Shown: piece by piece, positions 1 through 7,059 of the stretch
Position numbering within the stretch: the first letter of the stretch is position 1
Layout: each line of letters opens with the position of its first letter
Source of the DNA: Bacteroidales bacterium
GTDB lineage: Bacteria > Bacteroidota > Bacteroidia > Bacteroidales > Muribaculaceae
Reading direction: 5' to 3'
Assembly (NCBI GenBank): GCA_910575615.1
Contig: CAJTEX010000015.1
Coordinates: forward strand, 1 to 64,000
Length of the DNA stretch: 64,000 bases
Made by a program: the position numbers and the translations under genes
Notes under the pieces: generated by a model
What the model saw: only the letters and a program-made list of their open reading frames with translations
What the model was told of the DNA's origin: nothing
Database searches by the model: none

Positions 1-4
1 CATA

Positions 5-23
5 ACAGTCTGATTCAGACTGT
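5..23. repeat. Short perfect inverted repeat
   Basis: Positions 5-23 read acagtctgattcagactgt, a perfect dyad that folds into a compact hairpin. An A-rich stretch follows, so it could end a minus-strand transcript. No gene to its left is visible. Confidence 0.4.
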
Positions 24-138
24 AAAAATAAATTCAAATCGTTGCGCCCGCAAATCAGCCGTAACAATCAGAATATCAATAATTTCAAAGGCCTATTATG
101 ATTTTTTAGTGGACACTAATGTGAGGCAAAACAAAATT

Positions 139-175
139 AGGACTGGCACCTATTGCAGGAGTCAGTCCTTTTAGT
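139..175 (+). terminator. Hairpin terminator upstream of the IS4 transposase
   Basis: Positions 139-151 pair with 157-169 over 13 bp, with one mismatch and one G-T pair and a 5-nt loop. TTTTAGTTTAG follows. It lies between the left end of the IS and the transposase start. In that place it would block read-through transcription from outside the element, a common arrangement in insertion sequences. Confidence 0.6.
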
Positions 176-208
176 TTAGTTTGTGTTCGCCAAAACCTTT
201 TCTAAACT

Positions 209-1438
209 ATGCCCAAAAGTAGTCATTTTAGCGGACAGCCGCTCTATGGTCAGGTAATAAAATTGCTAGACAAGTCGAAAATTCTTCAGTTTAGCCACGA
301 ATACGGAGGAGAGAGATATACCAAACGGTTTAACTGCTGGATTCATCTGGTGGTAATGCTCTATGCCGTGATAATGCGATTCGACTCATTGCGTGAGATA
401 ACAGCCAGTTTGCTTGCCGAGACGCGTAAACTGTCTCATATAGGTATTACTTTCAAAATCGGGCGCAGCACACTCGCGGATGCCAACAAGAGGCGCCCCG
501 AAGCTATATTTGAGGCTATATATCGCGATTTATATGCCACTTACCGCCACGTTCTTTCCTCGGACAGCCACAGCCGCAAGACTCCAAAATGGATGAAACG
601 ACTGCAGATTATCGACTCCACGACTATTACTCTGTTCTCCAACCTGCTGTTCAAGGGAGTCGGACGCCATCCAAAGACCGGAAAAAAGAAAGGCGGAATC
701 AAGGTTCATACCGTCATACATGCCAACGAAGGTGTGCCGTCGGATATAAAGTTCACATCAGCGGCTACAAACGACTCATTCATGCTCAAGCCAACAACAT
801 TGAGTAAAGGCGACATAATGGCAATGGACCGCGCATACATCGACTATGAGAAGTTCCAACAACTGACGGAGCGTGGCGTAACATACGTGACCAAGATGAA
901 GAAGAACCTGAAATACAGCACATTGTCGGACACTATGTATCAGACTCCTGACGGACTGATGGAGGTCAGGATACAGCAAGTGGAGTTTGTAAAGCAGGTT
1001 AAAGGCGGAGAGGTCATTCGACATAAATCACGCATAATCACTTATGTGGATGTCAAGAAGCGCAAACTGATATCGCTGCTGACCAACGATATGGAGTCCG
1101 ACCCGGAGGAAATCATCGCGATATACCGACAGAGATGGGAAATTGAGCTGCTGTTCAAGCAGATGAAACAAAACTTTCCACTTAAATACTTCTATGGCGA
1201 GAGCGCCAATGCCATCAATATCCAGATCTGGATCACACTAATCGCCAATCTACTGCTGATGGTGATGCAGAAGGGGCTGAAACGCCAGTGGAGCTTCTCC
1301 GGGCTGGCAACAATGGTCAGAATTACCCTGATGTACTACGTTGACTTCAAAAGCCTGTTTAACAACCCGGAAAAAGAGTGGGAAATCATCCTTTCCGAGG
1401 CCTCCGGAGCGCCTCCCGAACCGTCACTGTTTGACTGA
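209..1438 (+). CDS. IS4-family transposase with N-terminal DUF4372-type domain
   Basis: This 409-residue protein looks like the DDE transposase of an IS4-family insertion sequence common in Bacteroidetes. The N-terminal third resembles the DUF4372 DNA-binding region. The DDE core shows IIDSTTITLF (first Asp), MAMDRAYIDY (second Asp) and YRQRWEIELLFKQMKQNF, which matches the Y-x2-R-x3-E-x6-K signature of the family. The frame is intact, so the enzyme may be active. A hairpin at 139-175 insulates it on the 5' side. Clear terminal inverted repeats were not found. TTTTAGTGGACA (106-117) and TTTTATCGGACA (near 1517) resemble each other in direct orientation only, so the exact ends stay open. Confidence 0.9.
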   Translation: MPKSSHFSGQPLYGQVIKLLDKSKILQFSHEYGGERYTKRFNCWIHLVVMLYAVIMRFDSLREITASLLAETRKLSHIGITFKIGRSTLADANKRRPEAIFEAIYRDLYATYRHVLSSDSHSRKTPKWMKRLQIIDSTTITLFSNLLFKGVGRHPKTGKKKGGIKVHTVIHANEGVPSDIKFTSAATNDSFMLKPTTLSKGDIMAMDRAYIDYEKFQQLTERGVTYVTKMKKNLKYSTLSDTMYQTPDGLMEVRIQQVEFVKQVKGGEVIRHKSRIITYVDVKKRKLISLLTNDMESDPEEIIAIYRQRWEIELLFKQMKQNFPLKYFYGESANAINIQIWITLIANLLLMVMQKGLKRQWSFSGLATMVRITLMYYVDFKSLFNNPEKEWEIILSEASGAPPEPSLFD

Positions 1439-1956
1439 GGGGGCTTGTAAAGTAAAAAAGAAGACTCGAACACCGTAAAATCAGCGTTCGAGCCATACTT
1501 TATTGCGCTATTTGAGTTTTATCGGACAGCAATAATTGATGATATGCCTTACGAATGCCGCCTCAACGATTGTGTTGATATTTGTCATAAACATTGGGGG
1601 TTAGGGCTTGTTATGAAATTCTTTTAACGAAAGCATAACTTCTGGGCATAAATTTGGTTCTCGAAAAGATAAAGGTTTTTGTAAACTACTGTATGTCTGC
1701 GGCATATGCAAACATATGCGATGCAAATTGTGTTAAAACATAAAGTGTAAACATAAATAGGCTTTATATTTCCCTCTCATAATTTTATGTTTTTGTGCAA
1801 AATGCGGCTTGTTTGTTATACTTTTTGCAAACATTACAAGGTTAGAATCTGTTTTATAGCGTAAAACGGCTTTTCATACACGGGTTGTTGCGGCTTACAG
1901 CATCATCCTCCGTAGCTGTTATTGCCAAACTTCAAAAACATCATATTCATTAGTAT
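1439..1956. other. Intergenic region with two small dyads
   Basis: No gene is seen here. A 7-bp stem, ctcgaac (1465-1471) with gttcgag (1486-1492), lies just after the transposase and may end its transcript. A perfect dyad, gcatatg-caaa-catatgc (1702-1719), lies 240 bp before the regulator gene and could be an operator. The stretch is AT-rich. No convincing sigma-54 (GG-N10-GC) promoter was found before the regulator. Confidence 0.45.
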
Positions 1957-3273
1957 ATGAAGATTCTACTCTATGAACCCGACCAACGTACCGGAGAACC
2001 GATTTATCATGCCCTCCGCAGAGAAGGACATGATGTGATATGGATTCAGGAATATATGGATGCAAGAACAAAAATCCTTGACGAAAAATTCGATGCTTCC
2101 CTCATTGAGATTGATGATTATGAAGGACTCCGGCTTATAGAGTCATGGGTGGAACAGTCTCCGAAGTTATTGTGTGTAGCCATATACAAGGAGCAGGATG
2201 CAGGTGTCGGTTTCAAGGCGAGTAAACTGGGATCGCAGGAAATATATGAGATTGAACACGGAAGCATATCCGAACTTGACAGAATTCTTAAGCAATACAA
2301 GATACTTGCAAGATTGCCACAAGTCTATCGTCACAAATCGGTGGAATACAATAAGGCAGTAAGCGACCTCCGGAATCTCGTCAACCATCATAAGCCGGTG
2401 ATCATAACGGGTGAGGTTGGAACAGGCAAAAGCTATCTTGCAGAACACGTCCACCGTGATGACTCAGACACTGTCTTCCGTCTGGAGGAGATACAATGCT
2501 CTACATTGAATGTGGAAAATGCGATGGAGCTGTTTCTTGGTGTCGTCCGAGGTTTCAGGCCGGAAATAAAACAGCACAGGAAAGGGCTTATTGACAAGTC
2601 TAATGAGAAGGGACTGCTTTATCTGAAAGATATTGCAGACTTTCCTGCAAATTTACAGGAAGTCCTTCTGGATATTCTTGAAAGAGGCGAGTATCGTCGT
2701 GTGGGATCGGAGATATGGGAACCATTCACGGCACATTTGATTGTATCCTGTAAAGACATATCTGAAATCCGCACAGACAGGTTTGACCGCAGACTGTATG
2801 ATTTGCTGAGTCATAATATTGTGCGAATCCCACCACTCAGAGAGTGTCCGGCAGATATTGTATCTAATGCAGAGCAGATGGCAGAAGATTATTGCAGGTC
2901 GAAAGGGATAGTTGCAATACCTGTATTCAATGCAGACGCCATGATAAAGCTGATGGCGCACGACTGGCTTGGCAATTATCGAGAATTGAAGAGCTGTGTT
3001 GAAAATGCTGTTGTATGTTGCGCCGGAAACACAATCACCGCCTCGGATCTCCATATCACACCTGTTGAATCGGACACTCCTCCTGAGGACGATAAAGGTA
3101 AACTGATATTCTACCTTGATAAATTCTGTGGGAAGAAAGTAGATATCATGAAGGCTCTCGGCATCACGGCGCCGACCCTTGATAAGAGATTGAAGAAATA
3201 CGAAATCGACTACAAACTCTTTAAGAAAAAGAAGGAGCGCAAGCCTCGTAGGAAGGCTACCGCATCCAAATAA
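1957..3273 (+). CDS. NtrC-like regulator with degenerate receiver and AAA+ domain
   Basis: This 438-residue protein has the NtrC layout: receiver-like domain (about 1-120), AAA+ domain (about 130-350) and a C-terminal Fis-type helix-turn-helix with a basic tail (about 385-438). The family remodels sigma-54 RNA polymerase. Key positions are altered. The phosphoacceptor region reads SLIEIDDYEG, with Glu where Asp is expected, and the conserved receiver Lys is missing. Walker A is good (GEVGTGKS, 152-159). Walker B reads LYLKDI instead of LFLDEI. The sigma-54-contacting GAFTGA loop reads GFRPEI (199-204). The arginine-finger region and WLGNYREL are kept. It is therefore probably phosphorylation-independent and may not activate sigma-54. 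It sits alone between an IS and the island C end. Confidence 0.8.
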   Translation: MKILLYEPDQRTGEPIYHALRREGHDVIWIQEYMDARTKILDEKFDASLIEIDDYEGLRLIESWVEQSPKLLCVAIYKEQDAGVGFKASKLGSQEIYEIEHGSISELDRILKQYKILARLPQVYRHKSVEYNKAVSDLRNLVNHHKPVIITGEVGTGKSYLAEHVHRDDSDTVFRLEEIQCSTLNVENAMELFLGVVRGFRPEIKQHRKGLIDKSNEKGLLYLKDIADFPANLQEVLLDILERGEYRRVGSEIWEPFTAHLIVSCKDISEIRTDRFDRRLYDLLSHNIVRIPPLRECPADIVSNAEQMAEDYCRSKGIVAIPVFNADAMIKLMAHDWLGNYRELKSCVENAVVCCAGNTITASDLHITPVESDTPPEDDKGKLIFYLDKFCGKKVDIMKALGITAPTLDKRLKKYEIDYKLFKKKKERKPRRKATASK

Positions 3274-3294
3274 AATGCTATTCCTTTCCCCAGA

Positions 3295-3332
3295 AAAACG
3301 AGACATTCGCCAATTACGGATGTCTCATTTTG
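3295..3332 (+). terminator. Terminator after the NtrC-like regulator
   Basis: gagacat (3300-3306) pairs with atgtctc (3320-3326). The stem is extended by AAAA/TTTT flanks and followed by ATTTTGTTTG. It lies about 25 bp after the stop codon. Confidence 0.65.
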
Positions 3333-3465
3333 TTTGTATGGTGCAGACAACTTCAAAAGGCTCGAATCGGACCTCATTAAAAAGAGTTAAAAAATATAAA
3401 AGCGGACAGCGCAACAAAATTCAGCCCGATTCAAGAGGGTAAAAAATCAAATTTTTTCGACCTTC

Positions 3466-3484
3466 GCTGACAATTTGCTGACAA
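3466..3484 (+). repeat. Island C right-end repeat pair (candidate recombinase arm sites)
   Basis: gctgacaa occurs at 3466-3473 and 3477-3484, start to start 11 bp. The first copy begins 74 bp before the core site at 3540. Islands A and B have an equivalent pair at nearly the same distance. Confidence 0.5.
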
Positions 3485-3502
3485 AAATTGGCATGAAAAA
3501 AC

Positions 3503-3530
3503 CGTAAGCGTTGAAAATCAATTACTTACG
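3503..3530. terminator. Hairpin next to the left core site
   Basis: cgtaag (3503-3508) pairs with cttacg (3525-3530), with a further ttg/caa pairing inside. It stands directly before the core copy at 3540. The position matches the stronger hairpins at 21030 and 36862, which would terminate leftward tRNA transcription. Confidence 0.45.
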
Positions 3531-3539
3531 ATTGATATT

Positions 3540-3555
3540 GGTGCCCAGAACAGGA
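3540..3555. other. Attachment-site core copy 1 (island A left end)
   Basis: ggtgcccagaacagga is identical to the 3' end of tRNA-Leu at 36909-36924, read on the plus strand. It is adjacent to the integrase gene at 3788 and to integrase-proximal repeats at 3702-3724. This marks the junction between island C (or host flank) and island A. Confidence 0.8.
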
Positions 3556-3701
3556 ACACGAATATTAGATTGTAATGGACTAACATAGAATTTGGTTAAA
3601 TTCTTGATATTATCGTATAATGCTGTATTTAACTATATTAGCGCAATTTGGATGATTTTGAATAATTCGGAAAATCTATCCTGATTTAGTTAAATCCAAT
3701 C

Positions 3702-3724
3702 TTGGTTGACACGGCGTTGACACG
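3702..3724 (+). repeat. Island A left-end repeat pair (candidate integrase arm sites)
   Basis: gttgacac occurs at 3705-3712 and 3716-3723, 11 bp apart. A partial inverted copy (atgtcaac) lies at 3738-3745 between the integrase promoter elements. The 23-bp segment repeats at 20995-21017 with a single mismatch. Tyrosine recombinases of this type use such arm sites around the core; binding here is inferred. Confidence 0.6.
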
Positions 3725-3731
3725 AAAGCTA

Positions 3732-3762
3732 TTGTGTATGTCAACCGTATTGACTAATTTTG
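3732..3762 (+). promoter_or_regulatory. Promoter of the island A integrase
   Basis: A TTG at 3732-3734 and TAATTTTG at 3755-3762, 20 bp apart, fit the Bacteroidetes -33/-7 pattern. The ATG follows 26 bp later. The inverted arm-like motif lies between the two boxes, so the integrase could repress its own promoter. Confidence 0.6.
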
Positions 3763-3787
3763 TGTTGGAAATAATAATCACTCTCCT

Positions 3788-5143
3788 ATGGCAACACTCA
3801 CTCGTAATATCACGAAGGGTACCAACCCTATGGGGAAGGCGGAGCTTCTGCTGCGTCTTTCCGTATCGCGTAATCTTGTAGTCCGCCTGAAGACTGGACT
3901 TTGGATGGATCCCTCGCGCTTTGACAAGGGGATATTCTCTTTACCCAAAGACCCGACGGCACGTGCCGAGATTCGCGCGATAGAGGACAGGCTTATCGAC
4001 ATTGAACGATTTCTTATCAATCTCTGCGAGAAAACGCCGTCAGACACGCTGACAAAGGATTTCGTTGTTGCTCAGTATGATTTGTTTCTGCATCCAAAAC
4101 CGGAAAAGCAGAAACGGCAACCGCGTAATCCAAATTTCTTCGACATATTTGAGGATTACATCGAAAAGAAAAATATTTCGGAATGGCGCATCAAGCATCT
4201 GCGAGTCCTGAAACGCGCATTAATGCGATATGAGCTGTATGTCCGCGCAAACGGTCGCGGCCGCTATAAAATCAAGCTTGATGATTTTACAGTCGATGAT
4301 GTCAACAGTTTCGAGAAGTTCCTGCGCTCAGAGCATGAAATCCACGAGAAATATCCGGAAATATATAAGGCTGTTCCGGCAGACACACATACAACGAGAA
4401 AGAAACCGAAGCCCCAACCCAAAGGCGACAATACCATCATCGGTTTGTTTGGTCTGATGCGGGCTTTCTATCGCTGGTGCCGAGACCAAGAGTTGACAAC
4501 CAATGACCCGTTTGCAAAATACAACGGCAAGACAACCGAAGTGTATGGCACCCCCTATTACATTACTCTTGAAGAACGCGACAGGATTGCAGACTACGAC
4601 CTTTCTGCGAATCCGTCATTAGAGGCACAACGCGATATTTTCATCTTTCAGTGCCTCATCGGATGCCGCGTGTCTGACCTCATGGCAATGACTCCGGCAA
4701 GTATCATCAATGGAGCCATCGAGTATATGCCTCAGAAGACAAAGGGCGAACGTCCGCAGGTTGTCAGAGTGCCTCTAAATGCAAGAGCCCAAGCCCTCGT
4801 TGCCAAGTATGCCGGACGCGATGACTTGAACGGCAAACTGTTTCCCTTCATCTGTTCGCAGAAATATAACGTGGCCATCAAAAAGATATTCACGACCTGC
4901 GGAGTCAATCGCATAGTCACCGTTCTCAATCCTACAACCGGGGCAGAAGAGAAACGTCCGCTGAATGAAATAGCCAGCAGCCACTTGGCACGACGCACCT
5001 TCATCGGGAACCTCTACAAGAAAGTCAAAGACCCTAATCTCGTCGGCTCACTCAGCGGCCACAAGGAAGGCAGCAAAGCCTTCGCCCGCTACCGAGACAT
5101 TGATGAGGACATGAAGAAAGAACTTGTCAACCTCCTCGACTGA
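3788..5143 (+). CDS. Tyrosine recombinase (island A integrase)
   Basis: This 451-residue phage-type integrase would catalyse excision and insertion of island A at the tRNA-Leu core. It has an N-terminal arm-binding region, a SAM-like core-binding domain (about 110-240) and a catalytic domain. Catalytic residues are visible: Arg in IGCRVSDLMAM, His and Arg in SSHLARRTF, His in LSGHKEG, and the tyrosine nucleophile in FARYRDID near residue 435. The start at 3788 is preceded by a good -7 box. It lies about 230 bp from the core copy at 3540, as expected for an island integrase. Confidence 0.92.
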   Translation: MATLTRNITKGTNPMGKAELLLRLSVSRNLVVRLKTGLWMDPSRFDKGIFSLPKDPTARAEIRAIEDRLIDIERFLINLCEKTPSDTLTKDFVVAQYDLFLHPKPEKQKRQPRNPNFFDIFEDYIEKKNISEWRIKHLRVLKRALMRYELYVRANGRGRYKIKLDDFTVDDVNSFEKFLRSEHEIHEKYPEIYKAVPADTHTTRKKPKPQPKGDNTIIGLFGLMRAFYRWCRDQELTTNDPFAKYNGKTTEVYGTPYYITLEERDRIADYDLSANPSLEAQRDIFIFQCLIGCRVSDLMAMTPASIINGAIEYMPQKTKGERPQVVRVPLNARAQALVAKYAGRDDLNGKLFPFICSQKYNVAIKKIFTTCGVNRIVTVLNPTTGAEEKRPLNEIASSHLARRTFIGNLYKKVKDPNLVGSLSGHKEGSKAFARYRDIDEDMKKELVNLLD

Positions 5144-5171
5144 TTTTTCTTTTCCTCAGCCCCTATACATC

Positions 5172-5215
5172 GGTTTAGTTCATCGGGCATATATAGTGCC
5201 CGAACTGAACTAACC
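5172..5215. terminator. Bidirectional terminator between integrase and UvrD-like helicase
   Basis: A two-part hairpin: tcgggca (5183-5189) with tgcccga (5197-5203), and an outer arm ggtttagttca (5172-5182) with tgaactaacc (5206-5215). It separates two convergent genes. Confidence 0.6.
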
Positions 5216-5220
5216 TTATG

Positions 5221-7059
5221 TTATATGTTTATGATTTCGTTTTCATCAAACCATCCCTTATCAATAGCCTCTTTCTTCACATTTTCAGGGGCATATGTAT
5301 ACATCACGACTGCTAGTGCATTCTTTGCCCTAGTACATGTGACATAAAACAATCTTTGAGTACGTTCGATAGAAGTTTCTTTACCTTCCATTAAATTCCT
5401 TTTGTCTGCATCTGATAAACCTTTTACTCCAAAAAGTTTGTCATAACTAAATAGAAAACCCTTTGCCTCAGAATCATCAATAATAACCATTACACGATCA
5501 AATTCAAGACCTTTAACGCCTTGGTGTGTATCGAATTGTGACTTCTGATTTACATAATCATCATATTTATGTATCATAGAAATTGGCAAATCCATTACTT
5601 CTACCCAAGCGCGAATGTCCTCTGCTACGGTTTCATCTAACTCGGATAATTTCAGTGTATACGCTTGCTTGACAACATCCGGCACTTTTAACAATTGAGA
5701 TTTTATGATTTCTTCTGTAACTACTCGTATGGTTTTATTTCCATTTACAAAATCTGTCAAGCGTGTAGCTGCATCTCTACATCTTAAATAGAGTTCGTAT
5801 GGCTTGTCCTTATTCTGTCTGCTCAATAGTGGTGAGTATTCTTTCAATATTTCTAAGGCTTGTCGTCCCCCGTCATTTATTGATTTTACTATGGGAAGAA
5901 CTTCTTTAGTAAAAAATTCTAATTCAGGTACAGTACCTTGAAGAAAGGTCATCTGGTATTTTGAGACTTTGCTAAATGGTGCAAAAAATTCAGCAAATCC
6001 TAATCTTCGAACAGCCATCATATGTTCCAGAGTTAGAGACTTGACATCGGTGTCTTCTCCGACCCATTTTTCATCATTTGTTTGCTCGAACATGATATGT
6101 CTAATATTTTTCTCCACCTCATCTTTGTTTTGGTCATCACGTTGTTTGACGATAAATAGCCTTACAAAGCCATCATTAGCATCTTCTCGTGGATTCTGTT
6201 CAGCATGAATATCTATATCCTTGCCAATACTGTTGGCCAAACGAATTATTCGTCGACCACTGCGATAGTTCATTCTTTTAATTGGTTTTTCCCATCCGGC
6301 AGGAATTATGCTTTCGATATTTTCCTTGCCATCAGTATAGATGCGTTGCTTCTGATCACCAAGTAAACCCAATGTGAAAATACTAGCGAAGTTTTTTTGA
6401 ATTTCAAAGAAAGCATCGACTAGTTCCTTTTTTGTATCTTGGCTTTCGTCAATCAGAAGAATCGGATATTTTTGGGCAATGATTCTTTGTAACAATGGTA
6501 TGTCCTTAATCATCTGGGCAGAGATTTTAATAACTTCTGCGTGTTTTAATGCATTATATTCTGGATTACTTCCATTGGGATTATATATAAAACGCTCAAT
6601 GGTCTTTGCTTTTTCGAATCGTTCATTTAGGTCATTAAGTTTTTCTTTATTAGATAGATATGTTTTAGTCGTCTTGTTGTTCGTGTCATTTAACTTCTTC
6701 CTTAAAGTTGTCATTTCTTCACTGAGATGTTGACAATATAAAGATCTAATATCCGTTTGATAATGTTTGATAACATCCCAAACAAAACTGTGAATCGTTG
6801 AGATGCGGAAAATCGAACTGTAATCCAAACGATTTATTATTTCATCGGTCGCGGCATTAGTATATGTAATGACTGCTACATTTTTGCCCTGTAATAACAA
6901 ATCTTTTCCAATGCGATCGCGAATTTTTCTCAGTAATAGAACTAAAGAGAACGTCTTTCCAGAGCCAGCCCCAGCAAAAAGAAAGAAGCTTTTGCGAGGA
7001 GTTGAAAAAATACATTTCTCTAGCATTTCATCTACTTGCGTATCGATACTATTTCCCAT
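5221..7059 (-). CDS. gajB: UvrD/Rep-like helicase, Gabija GajB-like
   Basis: This 612-residue superfamily 1A helicase shows motif I AGAGSGKTFSL, motif II LLIDESQDT, motif V QGVKGLEFDRVMV and motif VI RLFYVTCTRAKNALA. In Gabija systems GajB is a UvrD-like partner of the OLD-type nuclease GajA and helps degrade or nick phage DNA. Its gene here overlaps the end of the upstream OLD-nuclease gene by 11 bp, which fits translational coupling and the known gajA-gajB order. The protein is longer than the roughly 500 residues of the studied GajB. It is the last gene of a five-gene minus-strand operon. A generic repair helicase is the alternative, but the neighbourhood argues for defence. Confidence 0.8.
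   Translation of the reverse strand: MGNSIDTQVDEMLEKCIFSTPRKSFFLFAGAGSGKTFSLVLLLRKIRDRIGKDLLLQGKNVAVITYTNAATDEIINRLDYSSIFRISTIHSFVWDVIKHYQTDIRSLYCQHLSEEMTTLRKKLNDTNNKTTKTYLSNKEKLNDLNERFEKAKTIERFIYNPNGSNPEYNALKHAEVIKISAQMIKDIPLLQRIIAQKYPILLIDESQDTKKELVDAFFEIQKNFASIFTLGLLGDQKQRIYTDGKENIESIIPAGWEKPIKRMNYRSGRRIIRLANSIGKDIDIHAEQNPREDANDGFVRLFIVKQRDDQNKDEVEKNIRHIMFEQTNDEKWVGEDTDVKSLTLEHMMAVRRLGFAEFFAPFSKVSKYQMTFLQGTVPELEFFTKEVLPIVKSINDGGRQALEILKEYSPLLSRQNKDKPYELYLRCRDAATRLTDFVNGNKTIRVVTEEIIKSQLLKVPDVVKQAYTLKLSELDETVAEDIRAWVEVMDLPISMIHKYDDYVNQKSQFDTHQGVKGLEFDRVMVIIDDSEAKGFLFSYDKLFGVKGLSDADKRNLMEGKETSIERTQRLFYVTCTRAKNALAVVMYTYAPENVKKEAIDKGWFDENEIINI

Larger units (their letters stand above)
1..3540. 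mobile_element. Right end of a third tRNA-Leu island (island C), partial
   Basis: This stretch ends at a copy of the tRNA-Leu core site at 3540-3555. Next to that copy are a repeat pair (gctgacaa at 3466 and 3477, 11 bp apart) and a hairpin at 3503-3530. Islands A and B have the same arrangement at their right ends. The inference is that a third element lies here, with its integrase left of the window. Visible cargo is an IS4-family transposase and a degenerate NtrC-like regulator. The alternative is original host flank, with the hairpin being the old tRNA terminator. Confidence 0.5.

Noticed and set aside
106-1529. TTTTAGTGGACA (106-117) and TTTTATCGGACA (near 1517) as terminal repeats of the IS4 element
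   Set aside because: They match in direct, not inverted, orientation, so they do not define IS ends; the left one may belong to a neighbouring element.
1439-1956. A sigma-54 promoter before the NtrC-like regulator
   Set aside because: No GG-N10-GC element with the right spacing was found.
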